A stretch of DNA of 64,000 nt from positions 41,412,227 through 41,476,226 of the forward strand of contig NC_065546.1 in NCBI RefSeq assembly GCF_022605725.1, given 5' to 3'. The stretch is from Anthonomus grandis grandis. Its lineage: Eukaryota > Arthropoda > Insecta > Coleoptera > Curculionidae. Position 1 is the first letter of the stretch, and each line of letters begins with the position of its first letter. The notes beneath the pieces are model-generated. The model worked only from the letters and a program-made list of their open reading frames with translations, made no database searches and was not told where the DNA came from. Made by a program: the position numbers and the translations under genes. Shown here piece after piece: positions 1 to 10,949 of the stretch.

Positions 1-420
1 TTTTATTTTCTTAAAAATAACAGTGAAAAAAGTGCAAGACCAAACACAATTTTTAAAACTTTAAAATATTTATTAACAAAAATCTATGAATTGATTCACT
101 GGCCACCCTGTTTTGCTGACCTTAATCTTGCGGATTTCACTTTTTTGAGATTTATGAAAAATTTTAGGTAAATTTTCATTTTAAGGGTTTTATGTTTTTT
201 AATTGAACGTAGGTATCTAACTAAAATAGTTTTTTTAGTCTAAGCTGTCGAACTAATTTTCATTCAAGGCTTTAAGGTTTAACGTAATTTTTTATGTCTT
301 TACAAGGTATTAAAAATAATTGTTTAACTTTCAGGTATTCTCAATATTCATTTTATATTAATATGTATGTCATTTAATAATATGAACAAATCTTTATTAA
401 AATGTCCAAAAATTCACAAA
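1..420. other. AT-rich sequence without a recognised gene
   Basis: No open frame or known motif of note. A CACCCTGT string near 105-113 resembles the outer end of mariner-type elements elsewhere in the window, but no partner end was found. The missing 3' exons of the sulfotransferase gene (minus strand) could lie further left, but none is recognisable here. Confidence 0.4.
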
Positions 421-1890
421 ATTTCCTATGTCTGGAACAAAATAAAAAAATTAATTAAATTTCCTGAGGGATAGAAAAAATTAATTTGAAAACCTGGAAT
501 AAAATCAAAAAGGACTATGACTGTAAAATTAAGTCAAACGCATAGAATTTAAAAAAATTGACTTCGAAAGCCTGGAATAAGATCTAAATAAAATTCGCTA
601 AATTTCTTGAAAGATTTGTTTTAAATACTCGGAAGACGTGAGAATTACTTAAAGTGCATAGAAAATATCTTTGAAAGGAAAACTTCCTTGAATCTCCTGA
701 ATTATTTTCAATGCCTCAAAGACACAAAAAAATACGTCTAATGTCTAGAAATTAAAAAACTTGGCTCCGAAAGCCCAAAAAAAATTCTAAAATTCCATAG
801 ACTTCGTGAAAGACATGAGAATTACGTGAACTGTATGGAAAATACAAAACAAAGATCTTCAGAATCCTGGAATAAAATGAAAATATCCTTCAATTTCCTG
901 AAAGACATAAAAGTATATTTTCAATGTCTGGAAGACGCAAAAAATTATGTTAAGTGCCTAAAAAATACAAAAAATTACATAATAAAACCTAGAAAAATTC
1001 GAAAATTTGTTAGATTTCCTGAAAGACGTAAAAAAATTTTTAATGCTCAAGGCCATGAGAATTATATAAGTGTATAGAAAATATAACAAATTATTTTGAA
1101 AGAATGGAATAAAATAGAAAGTTTTTTGAATTCCGTGAAAACATGCCTAGAAATTTTAAAAAATGACTCAATAAGCCTGAAAAAATCGGAAAATTCCTTA
1201 GATTTACTCAAAAACGTGAAAAAAACATTTTTTATGCTTGGAAGGCATGAGAATTAACTGTACGGAAAATACGAAAAGTATCGGTGAAAACCTGGAATAA
1301 AATGAAAAAGTTCCTTAAATTTTCTGAGTCACATATAACAATTTTTTTGAATGCTTGGAAAACAAAAAACTAGGTTGACATCTTAGAAATTAAAAAAGTT
1401 GACTGAATTAAAAAAGCCCCGAAAAATTTTTAAATTTCTTAGATTTCCCAAAAGACGTAAAAAAACATGAAAATTACGTGAAATGCGTGGAAAATACAAA
1501 AAATTACTTTGAATGAGCGAAGTAAAACGAAAACATCCTTGAATTTCCTAAAGGAAAAACATTTTTTTCAATGCTTGGACAACACAAAAAATTACGAAAA
1601 ATTCCTGCAAAATATAACAACTTATTTTGAAAGCGTGGATCCTTTAATTTCATGAAAGTTTTCTGAAAATTACATCCAAAGAGTGAAAGAAATACAAAAA
1701 TACGTTAAATTACCGTAAAATACCAAAAGTGACCGCGAAATCCTAGAACTAAAGAAAAAATTCCTTGTTTTACAAAAAAATGTGACAGTAGATGTACCTT
1801 CTTGCACTAAAAAAAAATGAGTGCCCAATGTACTTGTTATAAAACCTAAAAAAAATAATGCAAAAAATAATATGTACAAAGTGCAATATT
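420..1890. repeat. Degenerate A-rich repeat array
   Basis: The phrases CTGGAATAAAAT, TTCCTGAAAGAC and ATGAGAATTACGTGAA recur in the same order through this stretch. CTGGAATAAAAT-like copies are near 494, 571, 866, 1105, 1290 and 1514. Spacing is irregular (about 80-300 bp), so this is a decayed tandem array rather than a clean satellite. The open frames inside it (such as 826-1077) consist of the repeat units read as Lys/Asn-rich peptide and are not supported as genes. Confidence 0.6.
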
Positions 1891-2062
1891 TTTTTTAAAA
1901 CTTTTTTGGTGGCTGCTCAATTGTCACCAATATATCATGAAAAAAATGTTGGATCACTTGTTTCTTCATTAACTTTTTCCTATTTTCCAAAAATGAAGCA
2001 TAAACTTCTTGCATTAACCTTCATAAACACTTCTAAGATACAACAATGAATTTTCATTATAC

Positions 2063-2559
2063 CCACCCAGCTAAAATATTAAAATTATACATCCACGAAG
2101 TACTGGCGGCCTTAAAAACGTTACACCAAACCAAATGATGCTTATTGTCAACCAAGTACTCCCAAGGATTAGGCTTATGTAAGGAATCGTTGCCAGGCTT
2201 ATCTAGGCCGAGAATATGACAAGCTCTTTTTAAATGCTTATGGCGGTTTTCTAGTCGGTTTAGTACTCGAGGCATACTATGGTTTTTTAAAGATGCTACG
2301 TGTGCATCTGGATAATCTCTAAAAGGCTATAAATACAAATAAAATAGCATCCCTTGAAAGAAGTAACAATGTTAAAAACTCTTACCTTTTGCATGCTAAA
2401 AGACAGTCTGTGTCTATCAGGTCTAACATAATGATCGGTAGCAACCATAAAGACCAAAAAAACCGGTACAAAGCAAATAGCTGTAAAAAATATCACACAT
2501 CTCCTTATTACCCTCCAACCGCTTCCATGATGACTTCTCTTAATTTTTCTCAGTCTCAT
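2063..2559 (-). CDS. Carbohydrate sulfotransferase (CHST11-like), first two coding exons
   Basis: Partial gene. Golgi sulfotransferases of this family move sulfate from PAPS to glycosaminoglycans such as chondroitin or dermatan. Exon 1 (2559 to 2386) codes 58 residues: a basic N-terminus, then a hydrophobic stretch (about residues 23-40) suited to a type II membrane anchor. It ends at a GTAAGA donor. Exon 2 (2326 to about 2063) follows a TTTATAG acceptor in phase 0 and ends with HLVWCNVFKAASTSW. That string matches the PAPS-binding loop region (PKVACTNW-like in vertebrate CHST11-14). The exon 2 donor is either GTGGGT (2066) or GTATAA (2062). The rest of the catalytic domain, including the 3'-phosphate-binding motif, is not in the window. 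Family assignment is strong; the exact subtype and substrate are inferred. Confidence 0.75.
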
Positions 2560-3145
2560 TCTCTCCTTTTGACATTATTTTGTGTTTTTTCTTTAATTTT
2601 GGTGGTTTATTATGAGCGTATTTTACGGTTTATTTGTTCGATGCTAACCCATTTGTATTTTATTATGGCCGTACGTTCACTAGTTTCAAAAGAAAGCGGC
2701 TAGAGTAGTTCATATTTTAGTCTGTTTAGAACCTGAAAAATGATAAATTCGTCATACTTTATGATAGGATTATCATAGATGTAATAGGTATAAAACATAC
2801 TACATTTTAAGCATTAAATACTTAAGAAAATGCAGACTTAAAGGAGATTTAATGGGCGTCTGAGAAATGAAAAGAATTACAAAAAAAATTAATTTTGCCA
2901 TTTTTCTTTCGGCATGATTTTTTATCTTGGAAATCTCTCTTTTTAGTCATTCGCGCAGCCATCAAAAAATAAAAGGCAATAGAAAATGGCAGAAAATCAA
3001 CACTTTTATGTAGGCTTCTTCATTTCAGATCCAAGAATTGAAGAAAACTGGAATAAAACTACATCAGAGAAAGATTTTAAAACAATTAAAGCTGGTAATG
3101 AAAAATTGACATTTTATCAATATATTTAAACGTAGCATAACTTAA
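2560..3145. other. Upstream flank of the sulfotransferase gene; a 47-codon ORF only
   Basis: AT-rich sequence 5' of the sulfotransferase start. A short plus-strand ORF at 2986-3129 (begins MAENQHFYVGFF) has an ATG and a stop but no recognised relatives. I cannot tell a small gene or exon from chance here. No clear TATA box or initiator stands out. Confidence 0.3.
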
Positions 3146-3465
3146 ACTTTTATAAAAGGTAAAAACACAAAATCTACAGGATTACAGAAAGAAACAAAAT
3201 TTGGCGTAAAGTGAAAATGCAAGCATTGTTGAATAAACCATATCTTCAGTAGGTGATTCTTCCTTGAGATGAGGTTTTTCTGGTAAAGGCGGATGAGTGA
3301 AGTTTGACTAGCATTATTTAACTCGAAAAATTCATCCATTATCCCAAAGATGCTGGTCATACACTTTTATAAAAGGTAAAAACACAAAATCTACAGCATT
3401 ATTGAATTCTGTGATGCTGTAGAAAGACCAGAATCTTTGGGATAATGGATGAATTTTTCAAGATA
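3146..3465. repeat. Local direct and inverted duplication (fold-back)
   Basis: The segment at about 3146-3180 (TTTATAAAAGGTAAAAACAC and onward) is repeated directly at 3363-3397. The segment at about 3321-3352 (AAAAATTCATCCATTATCCC) appears inverted at about 3434-3465. The result is a duplicated unit with an inverted terminal piece able to fold back over a spacer of about 80 bp. It is probably a non-autonomous element remnant or the scar of a rearrangement. Coordinates are approximate. Confidence 0.6.
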
Positions 3466-3935
3466 ACTTAAACTGCCTGGAAAAATTATACGTTTACAAA
3501 AATTATTAATTTGCTATAGAAAAATTATACAGGGTGTCATGGAAAACGTGGGAAATCTTTCGGATTCAGGTAGAAAATAAAAAATTATATGAAACTTTCC
3601 TATAGGCTCTCCCTTAAGACGCCGCTTGAAATCGGTTTTTGCTTGAATAACTTTTGAAGTATTTGCTATAATTTAATAAAACATTTACGTATTTAAAAAA
3701 AACCATGATAAGTTCTTTTTTGCAGCGATGTGACAGATACTTAAACAACAGAGAGTTCCATTTTAAGTTTTTTAATCTGAAAAAGTACTTACACGTTCTT
3801 AAAAATGCAGTGTAGTTCTTAGAAAGGCACCTTAACGAACTTGTTTAAAAAAATGTAAACCTATGTTTTTTTTGAAACGAAAAAACAACCTTAAAAAAGA
3901 ATGTAATAAATAAAGAAGCTAATAATTCGAAACAA

Positions 3936-4995
3936 TTAATTAAAAACTTCATAAGTAGGTTCAACTTGGGCTCCGTGACGTCTGATACACTCGCGGGTAT
4001 GACGAATCATTGACTGCTGTACTTGTCACAACAACCCTGGATTGTTCCTTATCTCATCACAATGAATCCTGATTCTCTGTAAAAGTTCCTCCCAAGTATC
4101 GACAGGAGTTGAAGGAGACCGTGGAGGCCAGGAAATGTATCCTCCTCTACCTATCCAACGGTATGGAAAAACGTTAGTCAGGTGGTTCCCTACAGCAACG
4201 CTGAAATGAGGTGGGGCTCCATTGTGCATAAAATACATGTTTTGGCGGACGGCACGTGTCAAATGCTCTATGAAATCCAGAAGATTGTTCTGAAAAAACT
4301 CCAAAAGGTCGCCATTCAATCGTAGCGGTACTACGAATGGCCCTATCAAAAAATTGCCAATGATTCCTGCCAGATATTTATTGATTGAAACTGATGTTCA
4401 GGATGAGAAACAATAGCGGCATGAAGATTTTCATCAGCCTATACATACGAGTTATGTAAATTCCCAATTACATTTTTGGTAAACCCTGCTTCATCGGTAA
4501 AAAGAATAATGCTAAAGAAGTTTGGACTAGTTCGCTGTTGATCCAATAACCAGGTCGCGAACTGTATTCTACGAGAAAAATTTTGAGGAGTTAGTTCATG
4601 CACTTTTTGTAGATGATATGGGTATACCCCATAGCTGTTCTTGAAGTACTTTATGTATTATTGTTTTTGGTGTATTAAGCTGAGCGGCTAATTTTCGAGT
4701 ATCAGCTACAGCATCCAAAATATTTTCCTCCAATTGTACCGTACGTACTGTTCTTCTCTGACCTGAATCAGTCCTTTTTTCCCAAAATTTCCTAAAATTA
4801 CAATAAAGGAAGTTAATAATATCACCTTAATAACTGGAATCGCCTACCAGTTTCCCTTAGACATTGGTCAGTTCGTTGAAATGTCTTTTGATTTGAAATA
4901 AATAGTGCGATTAGGAAATCTTTCTTCATACAACCTTTTTGCATCCAATGCATTGCACATGACCATAGAGAAGATGCAGATAGGCATCTTTTTTT
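3936..4995 (-). pseudogene. Decayed DDE transposase of the outer mariner-type element
   Basis: Reading from the right, the N-terminal part shows DAKRLYEERFPNRT, the conserved start of the insect DUF4817-type transposases. Next comes a helix-turn-helix region (RRTVRTVQLEENILDAVAD), then INIWAGIIGNFLIGPF and HNGAPPHFSVAVGNHL. The last contains the position of the second catalytic acid, Asn in HNGAPPH where relatives have HDGAP. PYRWIGRGG and the C-terminal THTRECIRRHGAQ-like segment follow; the stop is at 3936. Several frameshifts and stops are present, and the segment around the third acid (normally RSPDL) is shortened. Non-functional. Confidence 0.75.
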
Positions 4996-5480
4996 ATGTA
5001 CTCAATAAACGTGAATTTAAAATTTCGACTTAATTCAAATTAAATTCATCAAGAAATCCAAAAATCAAAAAATTATTATCGAAATAAAGAATCAAAGTAT
5101 CAGCAACGTAAAAGATGGCAAGTTTTGAAAGATAGCTATTTGTTTCTAGAATAGAAACATTTGCAAGAATGATGCGTTTAGAAAAACAAGAAATGCCGAT
5201 AAAAAGATGCAAAAATATGTACGTTTTTAGGTTAAACAACTTAACATAGAACTTCTCTGTTGTTTGAATAACTGTCACATCACTGAACGAAGAACATATC
5301 ACGGTCCTTTTGAATTAAAATAAACCAGTGATTCCTTGTTTTTTTCTCCAAAACGGTCCATTTTCGATAATAAACAAGACTGCCTTTTATTTAGCTTAAG
5401 GTTCAAGCTGTTTATTATTTTAGAGTCTTCATCATACAGGGTGTTAAAAAGTTAAGCATTATAATGTATTAACATAAATA

Positions 5481-7045
5481 CAGGGTGTTTTAGAACTATG
5501 GGATCAAACTTCTAGGGGTTGTTCAGTGCAACGGTAGAATCTATTTGAATATAGGAACCCATATCCGAAAATGTGTTACTACGCCACTACGGCCCTAAGA
5601 CGCGTTTAAATTTAGAAAAAATATTAATTACCCAAATAGGATCTGATGCATTTATTTTTACCTTTTGTATATGATACCATCACAACAATTGTTCAAAATG
5701 TCTTTCTTCAACCTCAATATACCGATTTAAACGCCGCATATGATTTCGGCGGACTATACTAAAAATTTGATCCTCGTTTTGAATGATTTCAAATGCTGCT
5801 GTTATTCATCCAATTAAGTCTAGCTTTGATTCTACTGGAGTTTCGTAGACTAAAGACTTTACATGTCCCCACAAGAAAAAATCGAGCGACGTTAAATCGG
5901 GTGACCTAGGAGGCCAAGAAACTGCTCCACCTCTGGCAATCCAACGGTGCCCAAACCGCTAAGCCAAATACTCGCATAGTTGTACAGCAAAGTGAGCAGG
6001 CGCTCCATCATGCTGAAATCACATTTGCTGTCTAACGTTTAGTGGAACATTTTCAAGGAGTTCTGGGAGAACTTCCTCCAAGAAACGCAGATAAATAGGT
6101 CCTGTTAACCGTTCCGGTAGAAGGTATGGCCCAATTAAATAATCATCAACAATGCATGCCCATACGTTTACAGACCAACGATTCTGATGTTTTCTTGGAA
6201 AAATTGTATAAGGATTTTCTTCGTCCCAAACATGGCTATTCCTACTATTAAAAATACCGTCTCTTGTGAAAGAAGCTTCATCGGTCCACAAAACATATCG
6301 TAAAAAATTTAGTTGTGCAATGATGTGATCTAGAAGCCATCGACAAAATTGAACTCTAGGATGATAATCGGCTGCAGTCATACCTTGAACTTTCTGGAAG
6401 TGGTAAGGATGGAGTTGTTGCTCGTGTAGTACCCGCCAGACAGAAGCGTTACTCGTATTCGTATTCTTAGCGACGTCACGTGTGCTATTTGATGGTTCAT
6501 CGGCAACTCGCTGAAGCACCTCTTCTTCAAATTCGACCGTTCTTACAGTTCGAGCAACACCAGCATCATGCATCTTGGTCTTAAACATGCCTGTCTCAGC
6601 GAGCCGCCGATGAACCGCAATAAACTTTTTGTATCCAGGATGCTGTCGTTCGGGATAACGTCCATGATACAACCGCCACGCTGCTCGTGCATTGCAGTTT
6701 GTTGCTCCATTTGCCAAATGCATATCCGCCAATTCTTGATTGGTAAAGTTTTCCATTAGCAATAAATGTTTAAAAATTGTAAGCTATAAAATTTTTAAAC
6801 ATGACATTGAGAATTGACATTGATAAGCGTTGATTTTAAACAATTAAAAAAGGCAATACAAAAGGTAAAAATAAATGCAGCAGATCCTATTTAGGTAATT
6901 AATGTTTTTTATAAATTTTAACGCGTCTTAGAGCCGTAGTGGTGTAGTGACGCATTTCCGGACATGGCTTCCTATACTCAAATGGATTCTTCTGATGCAC
7001 TGAACAACCCCCAAAAGTTTGATCCCATAGTTCTGAAACATCCTG
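5481..7045 (-). mobile_element. Nested mariner-superfamily element (1.57 kb) with inverted repeats and TA flanks
   Basis: Both ends carry the inverted sequence CAGGGTGTTTTAGAACTATG and continue matching for about 65 bp (5481-5545 and 6980-7045). TA flanks each end. The element carries one transposase gene on the minus strand. A 632 bp internal-deletion derivative of the same family lies at 48840-49471. It is inserted within the element at 3530-7275. Confidence 0.9.
5680..6756 (-). pseudogene. Mariner-superfamily (DUF4817 + DDE_3 type) transposase, nearly full length
   Basis: The ATG at 6756 gives MENFTNQELADMHLANGA, the typical start of this insect transposase group. The helix-turn-helix segment (EFEEEVLQRVADEPSNSTRD) and HPYHFQKVQGM follow. 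Catalytic regions visible: LWTDEASFTRDG (first Asp), QHDGAPAHFAVQL (second Asp) and PPRSPDLTSLDFFLWGH (third Asp). The C-terminus is EERHFEQLL, stop at 5680. The frame is open from 6756 to 6019, then has a TGA before the second motif, a stop after CEYLA and another stop near the C-terminus. It is recently inactivated: three nonsense changes but all three acids kept. Confidence 0.8.
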
Positions 7046-7279
7046 TACAATAAACAAGGTAAATGTGTTTTCAGGACTCCGTTTTAAGAAGTTCTTAGTA
7101 GTGTTGATCACGTACAATTGTTATTTAATTATACCAAGTACTTCAAAAGTTATTCAAGAATAACCGATTTCAGCGGCGTCTTTAAGGGGCCGTTTCTTAT
7201 AGAGAAAGTCTATAGGAAATTTTTTTATTTTCTATCTGAATCCGACAAATTTCCCACATTTTTTGGGACAACCTGTATT

Positions 7280-8610
7280 CTAGAATTATACGAAAAGTGC
7301 TTTCATCGAGTAAAAAATTAAATATGCCTAGGAATTTAGAGATACAAAAATAATTAAATAATGGAAATAAAACTGCTCGAAACTGCTAGAAATAGAACAA
7401 ATTGCAGAAGTTCACTTGATTATACCTCTCACATGCAAAAATTGTCAACAAATTAAATAAAACTTTAACCATCTGAAACTTAAAATTGCCTCCAATTAAA
7501 ATAGATATAGAAAGTTTCAATTTCCTGCAAAAATGGCTTTTCTTCAAATAAATATAGAAAATATACCAAAAATAACGGAAAAAATTTTATAGCTACAGAA
7601 CACTCTGAATGCCTATATCTTTACAACTATCTGGAATAATTATTTTTCGTTGTTTTCAGCAGTTGTTGATTTTTTCATATTAAATTGTTTAGAAGGTTTA
7701 AGGACTCAAACAAAACTTTCAAGCAAGTCAAAATCTTGTCATTTTATCCAGTGCCAGCAGTTTCTCTTCAAATATTAAATTATTTATCTCTTTCAGGCAA
7801 TTTAATTGATGAATAAAATATATGAAAGAACAATCATATTTCGTTTTATGAAATTAAATAGTAAACTGTCTGGAAGAGAAAAATCAATTATTATTTGAAG
7901 AAAAACTCCTGGAAGTAGATAAAATTACAAGAATTCGACTTAAATCATTTCAGCATTTTTACAAATCACAGAAAAACGTACTATAACCTCAACTGTTTGC
8001 AAAAATTACTTAATTTAATATATTAATTTGAATTGCAGTAAAAAAAATCGACATCTTGAAAAATATTTTTTTTAGTAAAAAAAAATCTTCCTGGAAAAGT
8101 AAATTTTATCCATTTTTAAATTAATTTACAAAAACCTTACTACCTAGAAAAATGCTCTTTTAGAGATATTACTGATGGAATTATTCCCACAAAAACCATG
8201 TTAAAATGTCATGTTTTAGAAATAGATTCTCTATATAAACAGTACCATTTTAAACATTCTTGCCTTAAAATTAATTATACTGATTGATTGGTTTATTAGT
8301 TATTTTTTACTACAACTTAAAAACAGCTTAATGCGCTTTTATATGTAGAAAAAGTTGCTCTAATTCTATAAGACATTATGCAGGCACATTGAGCAAAATA
8401 AATAAATTATCAAACTTAGCATATGTATTTATACTTGTATGTATCAATACATCAGTTATACAAATAGTGTCATGTCTTACCAAATAACCACAATATCCAT
8501 AGTTTTCTTAGTGCCAGTAACGAACCGAACCGAACTAAAAATTACATAAAAAAATCGAAAACTTTTTCTATTTCATTTTGCATTGTGATTTTATTTGGTA
8601 TTTCGAGTTT
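7280..8610. other. AT-rich intergenic sequence, nothing recognised
   Basis: No coding segment, inverted repeat pair or tandem array could be supported in this stretch. Confidence 0.4.
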
Positions 8611-8740
8611 TATGCTTTTCGATACGGGGTTATTGGCACCCTCGACGCACTGCAGCTCGCGGGCTTTGGGGATGATTGCCGAGGAAAGTGGGTCGATTTT
8701 CCTTCAATGCGCCTCAAACAATTCTTGCGCAGTATAATAA
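8610..8740. other. GC-richer island of unknown nature
   Basis: About 110 bp (GGGTTATTGGCACCCTCGAC through CTTCAATGCGCCTC) are much richer in G+C than the surrounding kilobases. The stretch is open on both strands, but neither reading resembles a family I know, and no splice sites in a convincing context flank it. It could be a lone exon, a structured RNA or a fragment of a GC-richer repeat. Confidence 0.3.
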
Positions 8741-9184
8741 ATATATGGGGATATAATAATAGGTTATATGTTTTGGCTCGTTACCAAAATTATAAGCGAT
8801 AATACACCTTGACATGTTTGGTTCTTTAGAAATATTCGTACAATCACTATGTATGTACTCTTTCTCTCCGTAAGGCTTTTTTTTTTGCTAATTTTCTTAA
8901 CAAATTTTCACTTTCCATAAAATAATTGCAATATACTTAAGAGGAGCTTTGCGCACATTAAGATATATATTATCATACAGACGTTTCTTGTATCTCAAAG
9001 TACTATCCAGTTAGAGGCAATTTTATCAATCAAGGTTTCCTGAATTGTATACCTGAATGTTGCCAAAAAGTCCCAGGTTATATGATAAAAATTAAAAAAA
9101 TAACATAAACTGAAGAGGTATGAAATATGCATAAAAAATAATAAATCCTACCAAAAAAATTAGTGTAATAAATTAGTTAAAAAA

Positions 9185-10200
9185 AAACGATTATTCCTAA
9201 TAAAGTTCGAATCACAGTGTGAAAAATTTTTAAATATGCCTAAGTAAATTAATGAATTTCTCTTAAAAAATTATGATTTTTGTTTAAATGGTAAAAACCA
9301 GTTGCTATGCAGATTAATTTAAAAAAAGAATTAAATAATCTAAAAAACTGTATGAATTTCCTTACAAAATTAGGCTTATTAAGAATTTCAAAAAATAAGA
9401 ATTATGCTTAATAAGTTTCGAATCCCAGAGTGAAGAATCTTTAAGTAAATAAATGAATTTCTCTTGAAAAATTATTAATTTTTGCCTACGGTTTTACTTA
9501 AGGGATTGAGGGTAAAACATTATTTCAATTGCGGGTTAACTAAAAGAAATTAATTTAACCTAAAATAATAATGAATTCCTATGAAAAAAATTGGTTTATT
9601 ACGAATTTCGAAAAAAAAAGAAATATGCATTATTAGGCATAATCTTATTAGATTTCGTGTGAACGATCTTTAAATATGCCTATTGACTTCCGCTAAGCAA
9701 ATTAGTCATTTTCTCTTAAAAAATTATAATTTGCATATGCATTGCCAATGTTGGTTAATTTTAGTTCAAAGAAATTATGAATTTAGTGCAAAACAAAATT
9801 AATGAATGTCCCTTAAACATTATGAGTTTTACTGAGTTAAACAATATTTCAAGTGCTGGTTAATTCAAGAAAAATTATTTAAAAAAAATAAAGTTCTATT
9901 AAAAAATTACATTTATTTAGAATTTCGGAAAAAAAATATGGCTAACAATTTTCGGCACTACATATCTTTTCTGCTAAAAAAATTATAATTTTTGCCTAAG
10001 GGCTATGAGCTATACAATTTTTAAGTCTAGTTTAAAAAAGCATGAAGAATGCATTTATATTACGTATTAAATATGTTTAATGAAGTAATAAATTACATTA
10101 AAAAAGTTAATAAATTTTTGTTGAAAAAATAAAATGTCTAAGGATTAAGACTTATAGAAGGGCTTTTCAATTGCTGATTAATTTAAAAAAAATTACTTGT
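9185..10200. repeat. Degenerate tandem repeat, unit about 200-250 bp
   Basis: The phrases TCGAATCACAGTGTGAA, GAATTTCTCTTAAAAAATTA and GCTGGTTAATTTAAAAAAA recur in the same order. Copies start near 9206, 9416, 9650, 9790, 9950 and 10110. Units differ by many substitutions and small indels. A decayed satellite-like array with no coding potential. Confidence 0.6.
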
Positions 10201-10945
10201 TCGAACTTTAAACTTCATTCGTACAAGTTTAAAATTCACTTCAGACTATGACTAATACATGCTAAAAAAGAACTTTAAGAAAGCAGATACTTTCTTGATT
10301 TTTTTGTTGAATTGAACATTTAAACACAATTAATTCAGCAGTAGAATCACAACTTTGCCCTCATAACTCACCGTATTTTTTCACTGTACATATGTAAATT
10401 TACACCAACTAAAAATAAAAATTATCATATACTACATACACAACGCACAGACACTTTATTTTAATACAGCTGAATTTTTGGCTGGTAGTCAGTTTAGTAT
10501 AGACTGATGCGAATATTGTGCAAAATATTATATGACACCCATTATTTCTAAACACACATTTGCACTAAATTAACCAAATTAACTGGTCTATAAAACGTTC
10601 ACAAACAATTGTTTATTTTAATTATATCGTTCAATTCAAATATTATATACTAGGAAAATCCCATTAAATTAAGTCATAGTTTTGTGGTGACGCCAAAAAT
10701 GGGACTATAAATATTTTTTATTGAAGCCATATACAGTATATCTTGTGTCGTGCATTTAAAATTTGTGTATTAAACCAGTGATTATTTACGATTAAATTCA
10801 AGACGAATTTTATAAGATTGCGTCAGCTGTAATTTTGTATTTTTTTTATCAGCAGAAGACCTTAAGCAATTATTTATATTTAATAGTTTATATTTATGCT
10901 TATGAACCATATTTATTTAAAAAGTTGTTAAAGGCTTAAACACTA
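10200..10945. other. AT-rich sequence, nothing recognised
   Basis: No gene or paired repeat found. It precedes the LINE relics that start at about 10950. Confidence 0.4.
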
Positions 10946-10949
10946 ACGA

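Larger units (their letters stand above)
3530..7275 (-). mobile_element. Mariner/IS630-superfamily element with ~140 bp terminal inverted repeats, host of a nested element
   Basis: The left end reads TA then CAGGGTGTCATGG; the right end reads AACCTG then TA. The two ends are inverted repeats of each other over roughly 140 bp (3530-3667 and 7135-7275), and TA flanks both sides as expected for this superfamily. The transposase relic lies on the minus strand at 3936-4995. A second complete element (5481-7045) sits between the start of that gene and the right inverted repeat, so this element is older than the inner one. The right terminal CACCCTG has decayed to CAACCTG. Confidence 0.85.

Noticed and set aside
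826..1077. 83-codon open frame, Lys/Asn-rich
   Set aside because: It consists of the local A-rich repeat units read in one frame; no independent coding sign.
6568..6759. Plus-strand frame opposite the inner transposase
   Set aside because: Mirror of the real minus-strand transposase gene.
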